A stretch of 64,000 bases of DNA from Solidesulfovibrio sp. (lineage in GTDB: Bacteria; Desulfobacterota; Desulfovibrionia; Desulfovibrionales; Desulfovibrionaceae): contig NZ_JBCFBA010000003.1 in the NCBI RefSeq assembly GCF_038562415.1, positions 152,717 through 216,716 on the forward strand, read 5' to 3'. Each line of letters begins with the position of its first letter. Position 1 is the stretch's first letter. Of this stretch, positions 37,211-44,674 are shown one piece after another. The notes under the pieces were generated by a model. It did not search any database. It was not told where the DNA came from and saw only the letters and a list, made by a program, of their open reading frames with translations. The translations under genes and the position numbers were made by a program.

Positions 37211-38524
37211 ATGCCCATAGCGATCATCGGCGGCGGATTGGCCGGGTGCGAGTGCGCCCTGGCCTTGGCCCGGGCGGGCGTTGCGTCCACGGTTTTCGAG
37301 TGCAAACCGGCTGTTTTTTCCCCGGCCCACGTGAGCCCCAACCTGGCCGAGCTGGTGTGTTCCAATTCCCTGCGCTCCGACGAGCCGGTCACGGCCGTGG
37401 GACTCCTTAAGGTCGAAATGGCCGAGCTTGGCAGCGCGGTCATCGCCGTGGCCCGGGAGACGGCCGTGCCGGCGGGCAAGGCGCTGGCCGTTGACCGCGA
37501 GCTTTTTTCCGCGGCCATGACGGCGCGCATCGAGGCCGAGCCGCTGGTGACGCTCGTCCGCCGCGAGGTGATGGACCTGTCCGATCCGGCCTTGGGCGGC
37601 TTCGAGGCCGTGGTCGTCGCGGCCGGCCCCCTGGCTTCCGATCGGCTGGTGGCCAGCCTGGGCGAGGCCATCGGCGGCGAGAGCCTCTATTTCTACGACG
37701 CCATCGCGCCCATCGTGGCCACGGATTCCGTGGACATGGAGCAGGCCTTCTGGGCCTCGCGCTGGCAGGAGGGGGAGGGTGACTACCTCAACTGCCCGCT
37801 TGACGAGGCGCAGTACAAGGCGTTTTTGGCGGCGCTGCTCGGGGCGCGCAAGGTGCCGAGCCGGGAATTCGAGAAAGAGCTCCATTTCGAGGGCTGCCTG
37901 CCCATCGAGGCCATGGCCGAGCGGGGCGAGCGCACCTTGACATTCGGCCCCATGAAGCCGGTGGGGCTGACCGATCCGAGGACGGGCCGGCGGCCGTATG
38001 CGGTGGTGCAGTTGCGGCCGGAAAACGCCGAGCGTTCGACCATGAACCTGGTGGGTTTCCAGACGAAGCTGGCGTATGGCGAGCAGGAGCGGGTGTTTCG
38101 GCTGATCCCGGCCCTGCACGCGGCGCAGTTTACGCGTCTGGGGAGCATCCACCGCAACACCTTCGTCAATGCGCCCAAGGTGTTGGGCGAGCGCCTGGAG
38201 CTTGTGGCCCGCCCGGGCGTCTATCTGGCCGGCCAGATCACGGGCGTGGAGGGCTATGTGGAGTCGGCGGCCTGCGGCCTGTGGCTGGGGGTGCAGTTGG
38301 GGGCGCGCCTAGGAAGGGGTGTGGAGATGTCCCCGCCGCCGCGCGAGACGGCGCTTGGGGCGCTGCTCCATCATCTGCGCACGCCGGCCAAGAAATTCCA
38401 GCCGAGCAACGTCAATTTCGGCCTCACCCCTCCCCTGGAGGAGCGCATGAAGAAGGCGAACCGGAAGATGGCGTATCCGGAGCGGGCGCGAAAGGCGTGG
38501 GGGGAGTGGCGGGATTATAGTTAA
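37211..38524 (+). CDS. trmFO: Folate/FAD-dependent tRNA(uracil-54) methyltransferase TrmFO
   Basis: This 437-aa enzyme makes ribothymidine at position 54 of tRNA using methylene-tetrahydrofolate and FAD. The N-terminal FAD fold reads IAIIGGGLAGCECALALARAG. The stretch PNLAELVCSNSLRSDEP and the two motif regions EGCLPIEAMAERG and TFGPMKPVGLTDPRTGRRPYAVVQLR are TrmFO-specific. GQITGVEGYVESAACG lies near the end, and FQPSNVNFGL is the usual C-terminal motif. ATG 37211 has GGAG upstream; the frame extends to 37169 without one. The last bases before the stop border the low-GC island. Confidence 0.96.
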   Translation: MPIAIIGGGLAGCECALALARAGVASTVFECKPAVFSPAHVSPNLAELVCSNSLRSDEPVTAVGLLKVEMAELGSAVIAVARETAVPAGKALAVDRELFSAAMTARIEAEPLVTLVRREVMDLSDPALGGFEAVVVAAGPLASDRLVASLGEAIGGESLYFYDAIAPIVATDSVDMEQAFWASRWQEGEGDYLNCPLDEAQYKAFLAALLGARKVPSREFEKELHFEGCLPIEAMAERGERTLTFGPMKPVGLTDPRTGRRPYAVVQLRPENAERSTMNLVGFQTKLAYGEQERVFRLIPALHAAQFTRLGSIHRNTFVNAPKVLGERLELVARPGVYLAGQITGVEGYVESAACGLWLGVQLGARLGRGVEMSPPPRETALGALLHHLRTPAKKFQPSNVNFGLTPPLEERMKKANRKMAYPERARKAWGEWRDYS

Positions 38525-38560
38525 TTTGTGGTATGTCGGAGCTCGTTGGCTCGCCACAAT

Positions 38561-39496
38561 TTAGTGCCAATTGTTTTCGTGTTGAGGGTTGAGAAATCCG
38601 AGAATGCTCGATAGGTGGTTTTTGCATTCGTTGTCCGTAATGCATATAATTATAAAGACAGCAATAGTTCCGCCGATTTTTTCTATGTAATATTTAATTT
38701 TTTTATGTTGCTGCGTCTTAAAATAATTCTCAAGTTGAGTGCTTATGCTATTTGCATCTAATTTTTTTTCAATGCCTCTGTAAAATATCCTCGTTATTTG
38801 GATAATGTCGTTTTTAATATCAATGTTGTCGCCTGTGGAAATTATGCTGTAGTCTGTTGTATAATTTAATCCTTTGCATGTGATTAATAATGATACTTCG
38901 AATTTGTCGCGAATTTTAGTAATAATATCTTTAAGTGACAAGCTTTCTCCATTAGGAAATATGAAATTCCCTTGGTCATTGTGTCCAATAAGTATAAGAT
39001 ATTTTTCGTAGTAATGATTCCTGTTCGCTATATTTGTTTCAAAACTACGCAGTGAATCAGTTGTTGTTACGGTTTCAAAATTGTCTTCAAAGAACATTGT
39101 TGCAAATTTGTGCAGTACAGCGTTTTCGTTAGCCTCTATCCCGTATATGTTTTTAAATTGTTCATTGTTTTGAGCGAGGGAGTTAGCCACTACGAAGCTC
39201 TTGGGAAAAAGAATACTGGTTACATCGCGAGGATAGGTTATTTTGGGGTAGCTGAATTGCTTATCTCCGATTGTTCTCGTAAAGAAAAATGGAAAGCCTT
39301 CTTTTGTTGTGGTCACGGTTCCCTTGCTGTCGTTTTTTGAGGTTGCTCCGTACCACATTGATCCAGGTTTTCTGGGATCCACTCTAGGTTTTGTGTCTAT
39401 TGGTTCAGGTCTCGCGCGTTGGGAATGTATTGAGGAGGGCGACAATGACCCTAATATTATAATAAATGCAATAGCGATTGATGTTTTGTATTTCAT
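38561..39496 (-). CDS. Secreted or membrane-tethered protein with caspase/CHAT-like His-Cys motifs
   Basis: The 311-aa protein has an N-terminal signal segment (MKYKTSIAIAFIIILGSL) and a C-terminal hydrophobic helix at about 271-287 (IEKIGGTIAVFIIICIT). The centre carries KYLILIGHNDQGNFIF (His172) and, 35 residues later, VSLLITCKGLN (Cys207). A strand ending in G-H-x-D-x-G followed by a strand ending in a Cys-x-Gly matches the catalytic layout of clan CD peptidases (caspase, gingipain and CHAT types). The rest has no recognised family. ATG 39496 overlaps the stop of the upstream gene (TAATG), so the two are coupled. Activity and target unknown. Confidence 0.55.
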   Translation of the reverse strand: MKYKTSIAIAFIIILGSLSPSSIHSQRARPEPIDTKPRVDPRKPGSMWYGATSKNDSKGTVTTTKEGFPFFFTRTIGDKQFSYPKITYPRDVTSILFPKSFVVANSLAQNNEQFKNIYGIEANENAVLHKFATMFFEDNFETVTTTDSLRSFETNIANRNHYYEKYLILIGHNDQGNFIFPNGESLSLKDIITKIRDKFEVSLLITCKGLNYTTDYSIISTGDNIDIKNDIIQITRIFYRGIEKKLDANSISTQLENYFKTQQHKKIKYYIEKIGGTIAVFIIICITDNECKNHLSSILGFLNPQHENNWH

Positions 39497-39852
39497 TAAA
39501 GGAATTCCGCAAGTTTGTCTTTGAATGACCCCCCAAGAGTTCTTCCGCCTGGTGTGATATAATTTTTCAAGTATTTCCGTAGAGTAAATGGAATCGAAAT
39601 TCCATTTATTACAGCCGCTCGAAATGTTAGTTCGAGAATTGATGGCCCATAAATAACTGCGTAAATAGTGACAGAACAACTTGCTATAGTTATTAAAGAA
39701 ATATAAAATATAGGCTTTGACATGCATCCCATCAGAATTCCGAGTTTGTTAGGGGCTTTTGTTCTTGAATAAATGCAATGAATTTCTTGCAGGACAAATC
39801 CAAGACAAAGCCCTAAAATAACATAAAATGTCTTTAACGAGAGGTATTCCAT
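39496..39852 (-). CDS. Small membrane protein, partner of the caspase-like gene
   Basis: This 118-aa protein has three predicted helices, at about 7-25 (LKTFYVILGLCLGFVLQEI), 45-68 (PIFYISLITIASCSVTIYAVIYG) and 72-93. It ends in a soluble tail with GGRTLGGSFKDKLAEFL. ATG 39852 has AAAGGAAG upstream; ATG 39873 lacks one. The stop overlaps the next start (TAATG), so both proteins are made together and probably interact in the membrane. Low GC. No family recognised. Confidence 0.6.
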   Translation of the reverse strand: MEYLSLKTFYVILGLCLGFVLQEIHCIYSRTKAPNKLGILMGCMSKPIFYISLITIASCSVTIYAVIYGPSILELTFRAAVINGISIPFTLRKYLKNYITPGGRTLGGSFKDKLAEFL

Positions 39853-39904
39853 AGGTTTTTCTTCCTTTATCAATATAAATTAATATCAATCAATAAATAC
39901 AATG

Positions 39905-40765
39905 TCAAATAATAATTTGCTCTAATTTTGGAACAGTATTGTAATAACATAGCATGACTTCATGCATTTTAGTTATCACCGCCAGGATATCCTCGCCCGT
40001 CGCCCCTCCCGCGTTGACGATGATGCCGCCGTGGCGGGGGGAGATTTGGGCGCCGCCGATGCGGAAACCTTTGAGCCCAGCTTCCTCCATGATGACGCCG
40101 ACCGGCGGCGCGCCCTCGGGGCGGCGGAACACACTGCCGGCGCTGGGCAAATCATACGGCAGCTTCGAACGGCGCAGTTTGCCGATACGGCCCATCTCGG
40201 CCAGGATGGCCGCCCGGTCGCCAGGCGCCAGGCGCAGGCGCACCGACACGATCACCGCGTCCGTGCCCTGGAAGGCCGTGGTGCGGTAGGCCGGGCGGCA
40301 GTCCTGGCGCGATAGCGTGCGCAGCCGGTCCGCCCCCGGCTCGTAGGCCTCCACCGACACGACGCCATCGTAAAACGACGTGCCATAGGCGCCGGCATTC
40401 ATGAAGGCCGCGCCGCCGACACTGCCCGGGATGTCCCACAGGCACTCCAGGCCCGTCAGCCCAGCCCTGGCCGCCGCGCGGCAGACATCGCGCAGCCGCG
40501 CCCCGGCCCCGGCCCGCACCTCGCGGCCGTCCACGACGATGCCCGGCTCCAGGCGGCGCGTGCACACAAAACGATGGCGCGCGTCATAGTACTTGCTGGC
40601 CAGGATCACGTTGCAGCCGTGGCCGAGCATGTGCACGGCCTGTCCGGCCGCCGGGCGCATGGCCTCGCGCAGCTCCTCGACGGTTGCCGGAAACAGGCAG
40701 CAGGCCGCATAGGCCTCCACACGATAGGAGTTGAGCTCCGTCAAACTGGTCCAGCCATCATCCAT
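39905..40765 (-). CDS. murB: UDP-N-acetylenolpyruvoylglucosamine reductase
   Basis: This 286-aa FAD enzyme makes UDP-N-acetylmuramate for peptidoglycan. FAD-binding: LGHGCNVILAS. Family core: LWDIPGSVGGAAFMNAGAYGTSF. C-terminal substrate domain: SKLPYDLPSAGSVFRRPEGAPPVGVIMEEAGLKGFRIGGAQIS, then HGGIIVNAGGATGEDIL. It ends VPKLEQIII. GGAGAGGAAAG precedes ATG 40765. The last 20 codons or so (from about 39965) are AT-rich like the adjacent island although the protein still fits the family, so a recombination junction may lie inside the gene. It is the only murein gene here. Confidence 0.9.
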   Translation of the reverse strand: MDDGWTSLTELNSYRVEAYAACCLFPATVEELREAMRPAAGQAVHMLGHGCNVILASKYYDARHRFVCTRRLEPGIVVDGREVRAGAGARLRDVCRAAARAGLTGLECLWDIPGSVGGAAFMNAGAYGTSFYDGVVSVEAYEPGADRLRTLSRQDCRPAYRTTAFQGTDAVIVSVRLRLAPGDRAAILAEMGRIGKLRRSKLPYDLPSAGSVFRRPEGAPPVGVIMEEAGLKGFRIGGAQISPRHGGIIVNAGGATGEDILAVITKMHEVMLCYYNTVPKLEQIII

Positions 40766-40792
40766 CCGTCTTTCCTCTCCACCAAACCGACC

Positions 40793-40842
40793 GTGGGGCC
40801 GATTCCGGGGCGACGTCCGCGTCGCCCCGGAATCGGCCCCAC
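40793..40842. repeat. Perfect 23-bp inverted repeat with TCCG loop
   Basis: Arm 1 starts GTGGGGCCGATTCCGGGG (40793) and arm 2 is its exact reverse complement, ending CCCCAC (40842); the loop is four bases. This is the strongest hairpin in the window. It lies 27 nt upstream of the murB start and 10 nt from repeat copy C. No T-run follows in either direction. Confidence 0.9.
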
Positions 40843-40851
40843 CAGCGAGGG

Positions 40852-40891
40852 GGTCCGGGGGGCATCATGCCCCCCGGCCGCCGGAGGCATC
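40852..40891 (-). repeat. GCCTCCGGCGGCC 3' hairpin element, copy C
   Basis: Read leftward: GATGCCTCCGGCGGCC, arms CCGGGGGGCAT and ATGCCCCCCGG, then ACC. It begins 26 nt after the GH57 stop at 40918, in that gene's orientation. Confidence 0.85.
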
Positions 40892-40917
40892 TTCCTCTTT
40901 CTCTTCCTCCCTCCACT

Positions 40918-43170
40918 CTACACCACGAACCCCAGCGCCTTGGCCAACTCCGCCACCTCCCCGGCGAAGGGGCGGCGCTCCCACAGGGCGTTCTGGGCCG
41001 GCCACCAGTCGGGGTGCAGGTCCAGGTCGGCGGCGCGGGCGATGAGCCGGGCCAGCTTGCGGCAATCCGGGTCCGGTTCGGCCAGGCGCCGGGCCGTCTC
41101 GTCGGAAAGCCGCGCCTCGAGCGCCGCCTTGACCGGCGAATTGCGCCCGGCGTCGAGCAGGAAAAGCCGCAGCAAGGCGGCGTTTTTTTCGGGAAGCGGC
41201 AAATCGAACACGTCGTGCCAGACCAGGCCCGGCCACAGCGGCAGCCACAGCGTGGCCAGGTTGAGGGTGTGCTGGGCCTCCTGCAACTCGGTCACGAGCC
41301 GGCGGGCCGTGGCCGCCCTGGCCAGGGTGGCGGCGAACCAGGTTTCCTCGTTGTGCCGGGCAAACGCATCGGCCAGGGACTGGCGCTTGTTGACCGGCAG
41401 GCGCACGTCGCGCAGGCAAAATCCTTCCTCGGTCCCGCCGCCCGAAGGGGCCAGGGCCAGGCAGCCGTCGTACGGGTCGGCCGTGGCCGAAGGCCGGTAG
41501 CGCACGGCGTAGGCCTCGACGGCGGTTTCCAGGGCGTAGCGGATACGGGCCGTACCCGGCCGGGCGCCGTTCTCGGGGTTGTCCAGGCGAGCGTCCACGG
41601 TCACGCCCGGCCAGGCGACCTCGGCCGACTCCCCGGACGGCGGCAGCCGGTCCTCCAGGGTCAGGCGCAGCATCGCCTGGGAAACGAGGGACTTGGGTGT
41701 TTCACGGCGCGGCCGCACCAGGTTGTCCCAGATGTCGCGGCCACTGCCCATCTCGGGGTCGTTGGAGCGGGCCTCGGCCAGGATGGCCGTCACTTCCGGC
41801 TCGGGATCGGCCATGCCCGTGCCGCGGGCCAGTTCCATGGCCCGGCAGGCGAAGGTCAGGCCGTTGACCGGCTCCAGGCGCGAGATTTCGTCGAAAAACC
41901 AGGCGCAACTGGCAAACGACGACAGCCCCCAGGCCTGCATGGACAGCAGTTTCCAGGCGACACCCCGGTCGGCGGCCGGCAGTTTCGCCGCGAAATGGGC
42001 GGCCTCGAAAGCCTCGGCCGTCAGGCTCCCGGCCAGGACCCGGCCATAGGCGACGAGCGCCTTTCCGGCGTCGGCGAAAAGGGGGCCGCCCACGGCGAAG
42101 TAATGGGCGTCCAGGCGGGTTTTGAGCAGGTCCAGGGCCTTGCGCAGGGGGGCGCGCCATTGCTGGTTGTAGCCCGGGTGCCCGCCCGTGGTGCAGCCGC
42201 AGTCCGAGCGCCAGCGCTCCACGCCGTGGGCGCAGCTCCAGGCCGAGGCCTCGCGGATGCGCACATACCGGCGCGGCGGATCGGCGGCCAGAAACGTGGC
42301 GTAGTTGGTGAGCGTAAGCCCGTCGCGGCCGGAGCGGGCCTGGTCCAGGACGTAGGCCAGGGCCATCTCGCCGAAGGTGAAATGGTGGCCGTAGGTCTCG
42401 CCGTCCGTGGCCAGGGAGAGCAGGCCCTGGCCGGCCGCCCCGGACAGGCGGCGGAAGAACTGCTCGCCGTCGGCGAGCAGGCGTTCGAAGGCCACGGCCT
42501 GGGACAGGGGGCCGTGGTAGAAGAAAACGGCCATGGGCCGGCCGGAAGGCAGCAGCACCTTGTAGGGCCGGCGGATGTCCAGGCTGCCGGCGTCCACGCC
42601 GCGCCAGGCCGTGCCGTCGTCGCTGACCGCCTCGGCCTGGGACGGGGCCAGGATGGTGAAGGCGATGCCGGCGGCGGCCAGCACCTCCAGGGTCGGCGTG
42701 TCCACGGCCGTCTCGGCCAGCCACAGGCCTTCCGGCGCCCGGCCGAAGCGGGCCGTGAAATCGTCCACGGCCCAGGCCACTTCCAGCTCCTTGTCCAGGT
42801 CCGAGGCCAGGGGCAGGATGACGTGGTGGTAGACTTGGGCCAGGGCGTTGCCGTGGCCCAGGCGGGCCAGGCTCTTGCGGTCGGCCTCCAGGATGCGGGC
42901 GTAGGTCTCCGGGGCCGAGCGGGCCATCCAGGAGAGCAGGGTCGGTCCGACGTTGAAGCTCATCCATTCGTAGCAGGAAAGCAGTTCCAGGATATGGCCG
43001 GCGCCGTCGAGGCGCCGGGCCCGGGCCATGGGCGCGTAGGATTCGCGGCAGATGCGCTCGTTCCAATGGCGGCTGGGCGCGGCGCTGCCTTCGGGCAGGA
43101 TGTGGCCGAGCCAGGGGTCCTCGCGGGGCGGCTGATAGAAATGGCCGTGGATGCACAGGGCGCGGTCCAT
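40918..43170 (-). CDS. GH57-type glycoside hydrolase with DUF3536
   Basis: This 750-aa cytoplasmic protein has the GH57 start ALCIHGHFYQPPREDPW and the WNERICRESYAP turn. The region GLWLAETAVDTPTLEVLAAAGIAFTILAP carries the conserved Glu used as nucleophile in GH57 enzymes. A second acid region is LATDGETYGHH. The C-terminal DUF3536 region (from about 400) is typical of the form found in anaerobic bacteria, often with glycogen metabolism genes. ATG 43170 has GAGGAG upstream. Lies 7 nt after the triplicated-domain gene and is the last gene of that operon. Confidence 0.88.
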   Translation of the reverse strand: MDRALCIHGHFYQPPREDPWLGHILPEGSAAPSRHWNERICRESYAPMARARRLDGAGHILELLSCYEWMSFNVGPTLLSWMARSAPETYARILEADRKSLARLGHGNALAQVYHHVILPLASDLDKELEVAWAVDDFTARFGRAPEGLWLAETAVDTPTLEVLAAAGIAFTILAPSQAEAVSDDGTAWRGVDAGSLDIRRPYKVLLPSGRPMAVFFYHGPLSQAVAFERLLADGEQFFRRLSGAAGQGLLSLATDGETYGHHFTFGEMALAYVLDQARSGRDGLTLTNYATFLAADPPRRYVRIREASAWSCAHGVERWRSDCGCTTGGHPGYNQQWRAPLRKALDLLKTRLDAHYFAVGGPLFADAGKALVAYGRVLAGSLTAEAFEAAHFAAKLPAADRGVAWKLLSMQAWGLSSFASCAWFFDEISRLEPVNGLTFACRAMELARGTGMADPEPEVTAILAEARSNDPEMGSGRDIWDNLVRPRRETPKSLVSQAMLRLTLEDRLPPSGESAEVAWPGVTVDARLDNPENGARPGTARIRYALETAVEAYAVRYRPSATADPYDGCLALAPSGGGTEEGFCLRDVRLPVNKRQSLADAFARHNEETWFAATLARAATARRLVTELQEAQHTLNLATLWLPLWPGLVWHDVFDLPLPEKNAALLRLFLLDAGRNSPVKAALEARLSDETARRLAEPDPDCRKLARLIARAADLDLHPDWWPAQNALWERRPFAGEVAELAKALGFVV

Positions 43171-43177
43171 GTCCGGG

Positions 43178-44659
43178 CTACTCCTCTCCGTTTGGGCGTT
43201 CGATGCGGTTTTCCGAGGCGTCGGGGGCGGCGAAGACCTTTTCGTCCAGGCGCAAAAGCGCGTTGCGGGCGAGGCGGGCCTCGCGGCGGCGCAGCAGCGA
43301 GGCATCCACGTAATGCACCTCCATGGGGCCGACCTTGGGCCGGGTGAGCGCGATGGAGATGCCCGGCCAGGTCCACAGGTGGACCGTTCCGCCGTCGTCG
43401 CCGGTCCGGTCGGCGGGCGGGCCGTACTTGGCGGCGTAGGCCGAAAGCACCCGTTCGTAGTCCTTTTGCGGCGATTCGCCCGAGGGCGCGACGACCAGCG
43501 TCACGCCGGTCAGGCGGTCCTCGTCGTAGCCGTAGAGCACGCTGGTCAGGGGAATGTCGCCGAGGCCCAGCCGTTCGTCGGCGCGGCGGTAGTATTTGCG
43601 GCCCCGGTGGGTGTAGAGGTACTCGCCGGTGGGCAGGGCGCGGGCCGGGGCGCCGAAGGCCGCGCCGCGAAAGGAGCGGGGCGGCTCGCCCTTGGAAAAA
43701 ATGCGCAGGCCCCCGGAGAGCGACGGCGGCGCCCCGGCGGCGGCCTCGGCCGCCAGGGCCTCGGCCAGGATTTTCGCGTCGGCGTAGCGCACGGCCACGG
43801 CGCCGGCCTCCATGTCGCGGGTCAGCGCGATCTGCGCTTCGGGCCAGCTCCAGACGAGCTCCTCCTCGAGCGTCCCCGGGATGGCCCGGGGCGGGCCGTA
43901 CTTGGTCTGGTAGGCCTGGCGCAAGGCCTCGAAATCCTCGGCGTTCTCGGCCCGCATGACCACGGTGAAGAACCGGCCGTTATAAAAGCCGTACAGGATG
44001 TCCGACAGGCGCATTTCCCCCAGTTCCAGGTTGTCGCCCCGGCGGCGGTAATAGACGGCCGCGCCCTCCTGGTAGGCCTGGGTGAGGCCCGGCACGGAAG
44101 GGCGCTCGCGGCCGAAGCGCAGGCCCCGAAAGCCGATGGGGCCGCGTTTGCGGATGTCCTCGGCGGATTGCCAGACCTCGCGCTCGTCGCGCGAAAGCTC
44201 CGGCAGGTAGACGTAGTCCACCACCGTGTCGCCGTCGCGGGCGAAATGGGACAGGCTGACCGTCAGGGTCGGCAGCCGCCAGACGAGGCGGACATAGCTC
44301 GGCGCGCCCTCGCGGATCGGCCGGCCGTACTTGGCCTCGTAGGCGGCGGCGAGGGTGGGCAGGCCCTGGCAGCCGGTCAGGGTCAGGCGCACGAAAAAAA
44401 GCGCCCCGCGCGAAAAACCGTAGCGGATGTCGGTGGGGCAGTCCTCGCCAAGGACCGGCTTGTCGCCCTGGCGGCGGTAGAAGTCCGTTTCGCCGAAGCC
44501 GGCCGTGCGTTCCAGGCCCGGCACGTCGGCCGGGGCGGCGCCGAAGGGGATGCCGCGAAATTCCGGCTGCTTTTGCGGCGCCGGGCCGGCGACGGCGCAC
44601 ACGGGCAGGGCAAGCAGGGCGCACAGCGCCGTCACCGCCAATCGTCGTGCCCCGGGCAT
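43178..44659 (-). CDS. Secreted protein with three copies of one domain
   Basis: The 493-aa protein has a signal peptide (MPGARRLAVTALCALLALPVCAVA). Three repeats of about 140 residues follow. Each starts FRG-x2-FG with VPGL in the first two, has a Y-Y/F-R-R-x2-D block, then ILYG(F/Y) and AAKYG/TKYG-PP, then a W-x-W/L-P-x-I-x-x-A/S-L-T/S strand and a V-x-Y-V/A-D end (start positions about 33, 178 and 333). The pattern is strict and no family is recognised. Periplasmic. In an operon with a HAMP protein and a glycosidase, so it may bind a polymer or the cell wall. GGAGGGAAGG precedes ATG 44659. Confidence 0.75.
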   Translation of the reverse strand: MPGARRLAVTALCALLALPVCAVAGPAPQKQPEFRGIPFGAAPADVPGLERTAGFGETDFYRRQGDKPVLGEDCPTDIRYGFSRGALFFVRLTLTGCQGLPTLAAAYEAKYGRPIREGAPSYVRLVWRLPTLTVSLSHFARDGDTVVDYVYLPELSRDEREVWQSAEDIRKRGPIGFRGLRFGRERPSVPGLTQAYQEGAAVYYRRRGDNLELGEMRLSDILYGFYNGRFFTVVMRAENAEDFEALRQAYQTKYGPPRAIPGTLEEELVWSWPEAQIALTRDMEAGAVAVRYADAKILAEALAAEAAAGAPPSLSGGLRIFSKGEPPRSFRGAAFGAPARALPTGEYLYTHRGRKYYRRADERLGLGDIPLTSVLYGYDEDRLTGVTLVVAPSGESPQKDYERVLSAYAAKYGPPADRTGDDGGTVHLWTWPGISIALTRPKVGPMEVHYVDASLLRRREARLARNALLRLDEKVFAAPDASENRIERPNGEE

Positions 44660-44674
44660 GGCGAGCCTTCCCTC

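Larger units (their letters stand above)
38525..39965. other. Low-GC island inserted between trmFO and murB
   Basis: GC content drops to about one third (19 of 60 bases in the line at 38701) from about 70% on both sides. The change is abrupt at the trmFO stop (38524) and at about 39965, about 60 nt inside the murB 3' end. It holds two genes and almost no spacer. Codon use, with many AAA, AAT and ATT codons, is unlike every other gene in the window. No integrase, tRNA or direct repeat flanks it. Recent horizontal transfer is the simplest reading. Confidence 0.85.

Noticed and set aside
40852..40891. Transposon end or insertion-sequence remnant at the repeat copies
   Set aside because: No target duplication, no transposase, and all four copies keep the same orientation to the preceding gene, which fits a 3' UTR element better.
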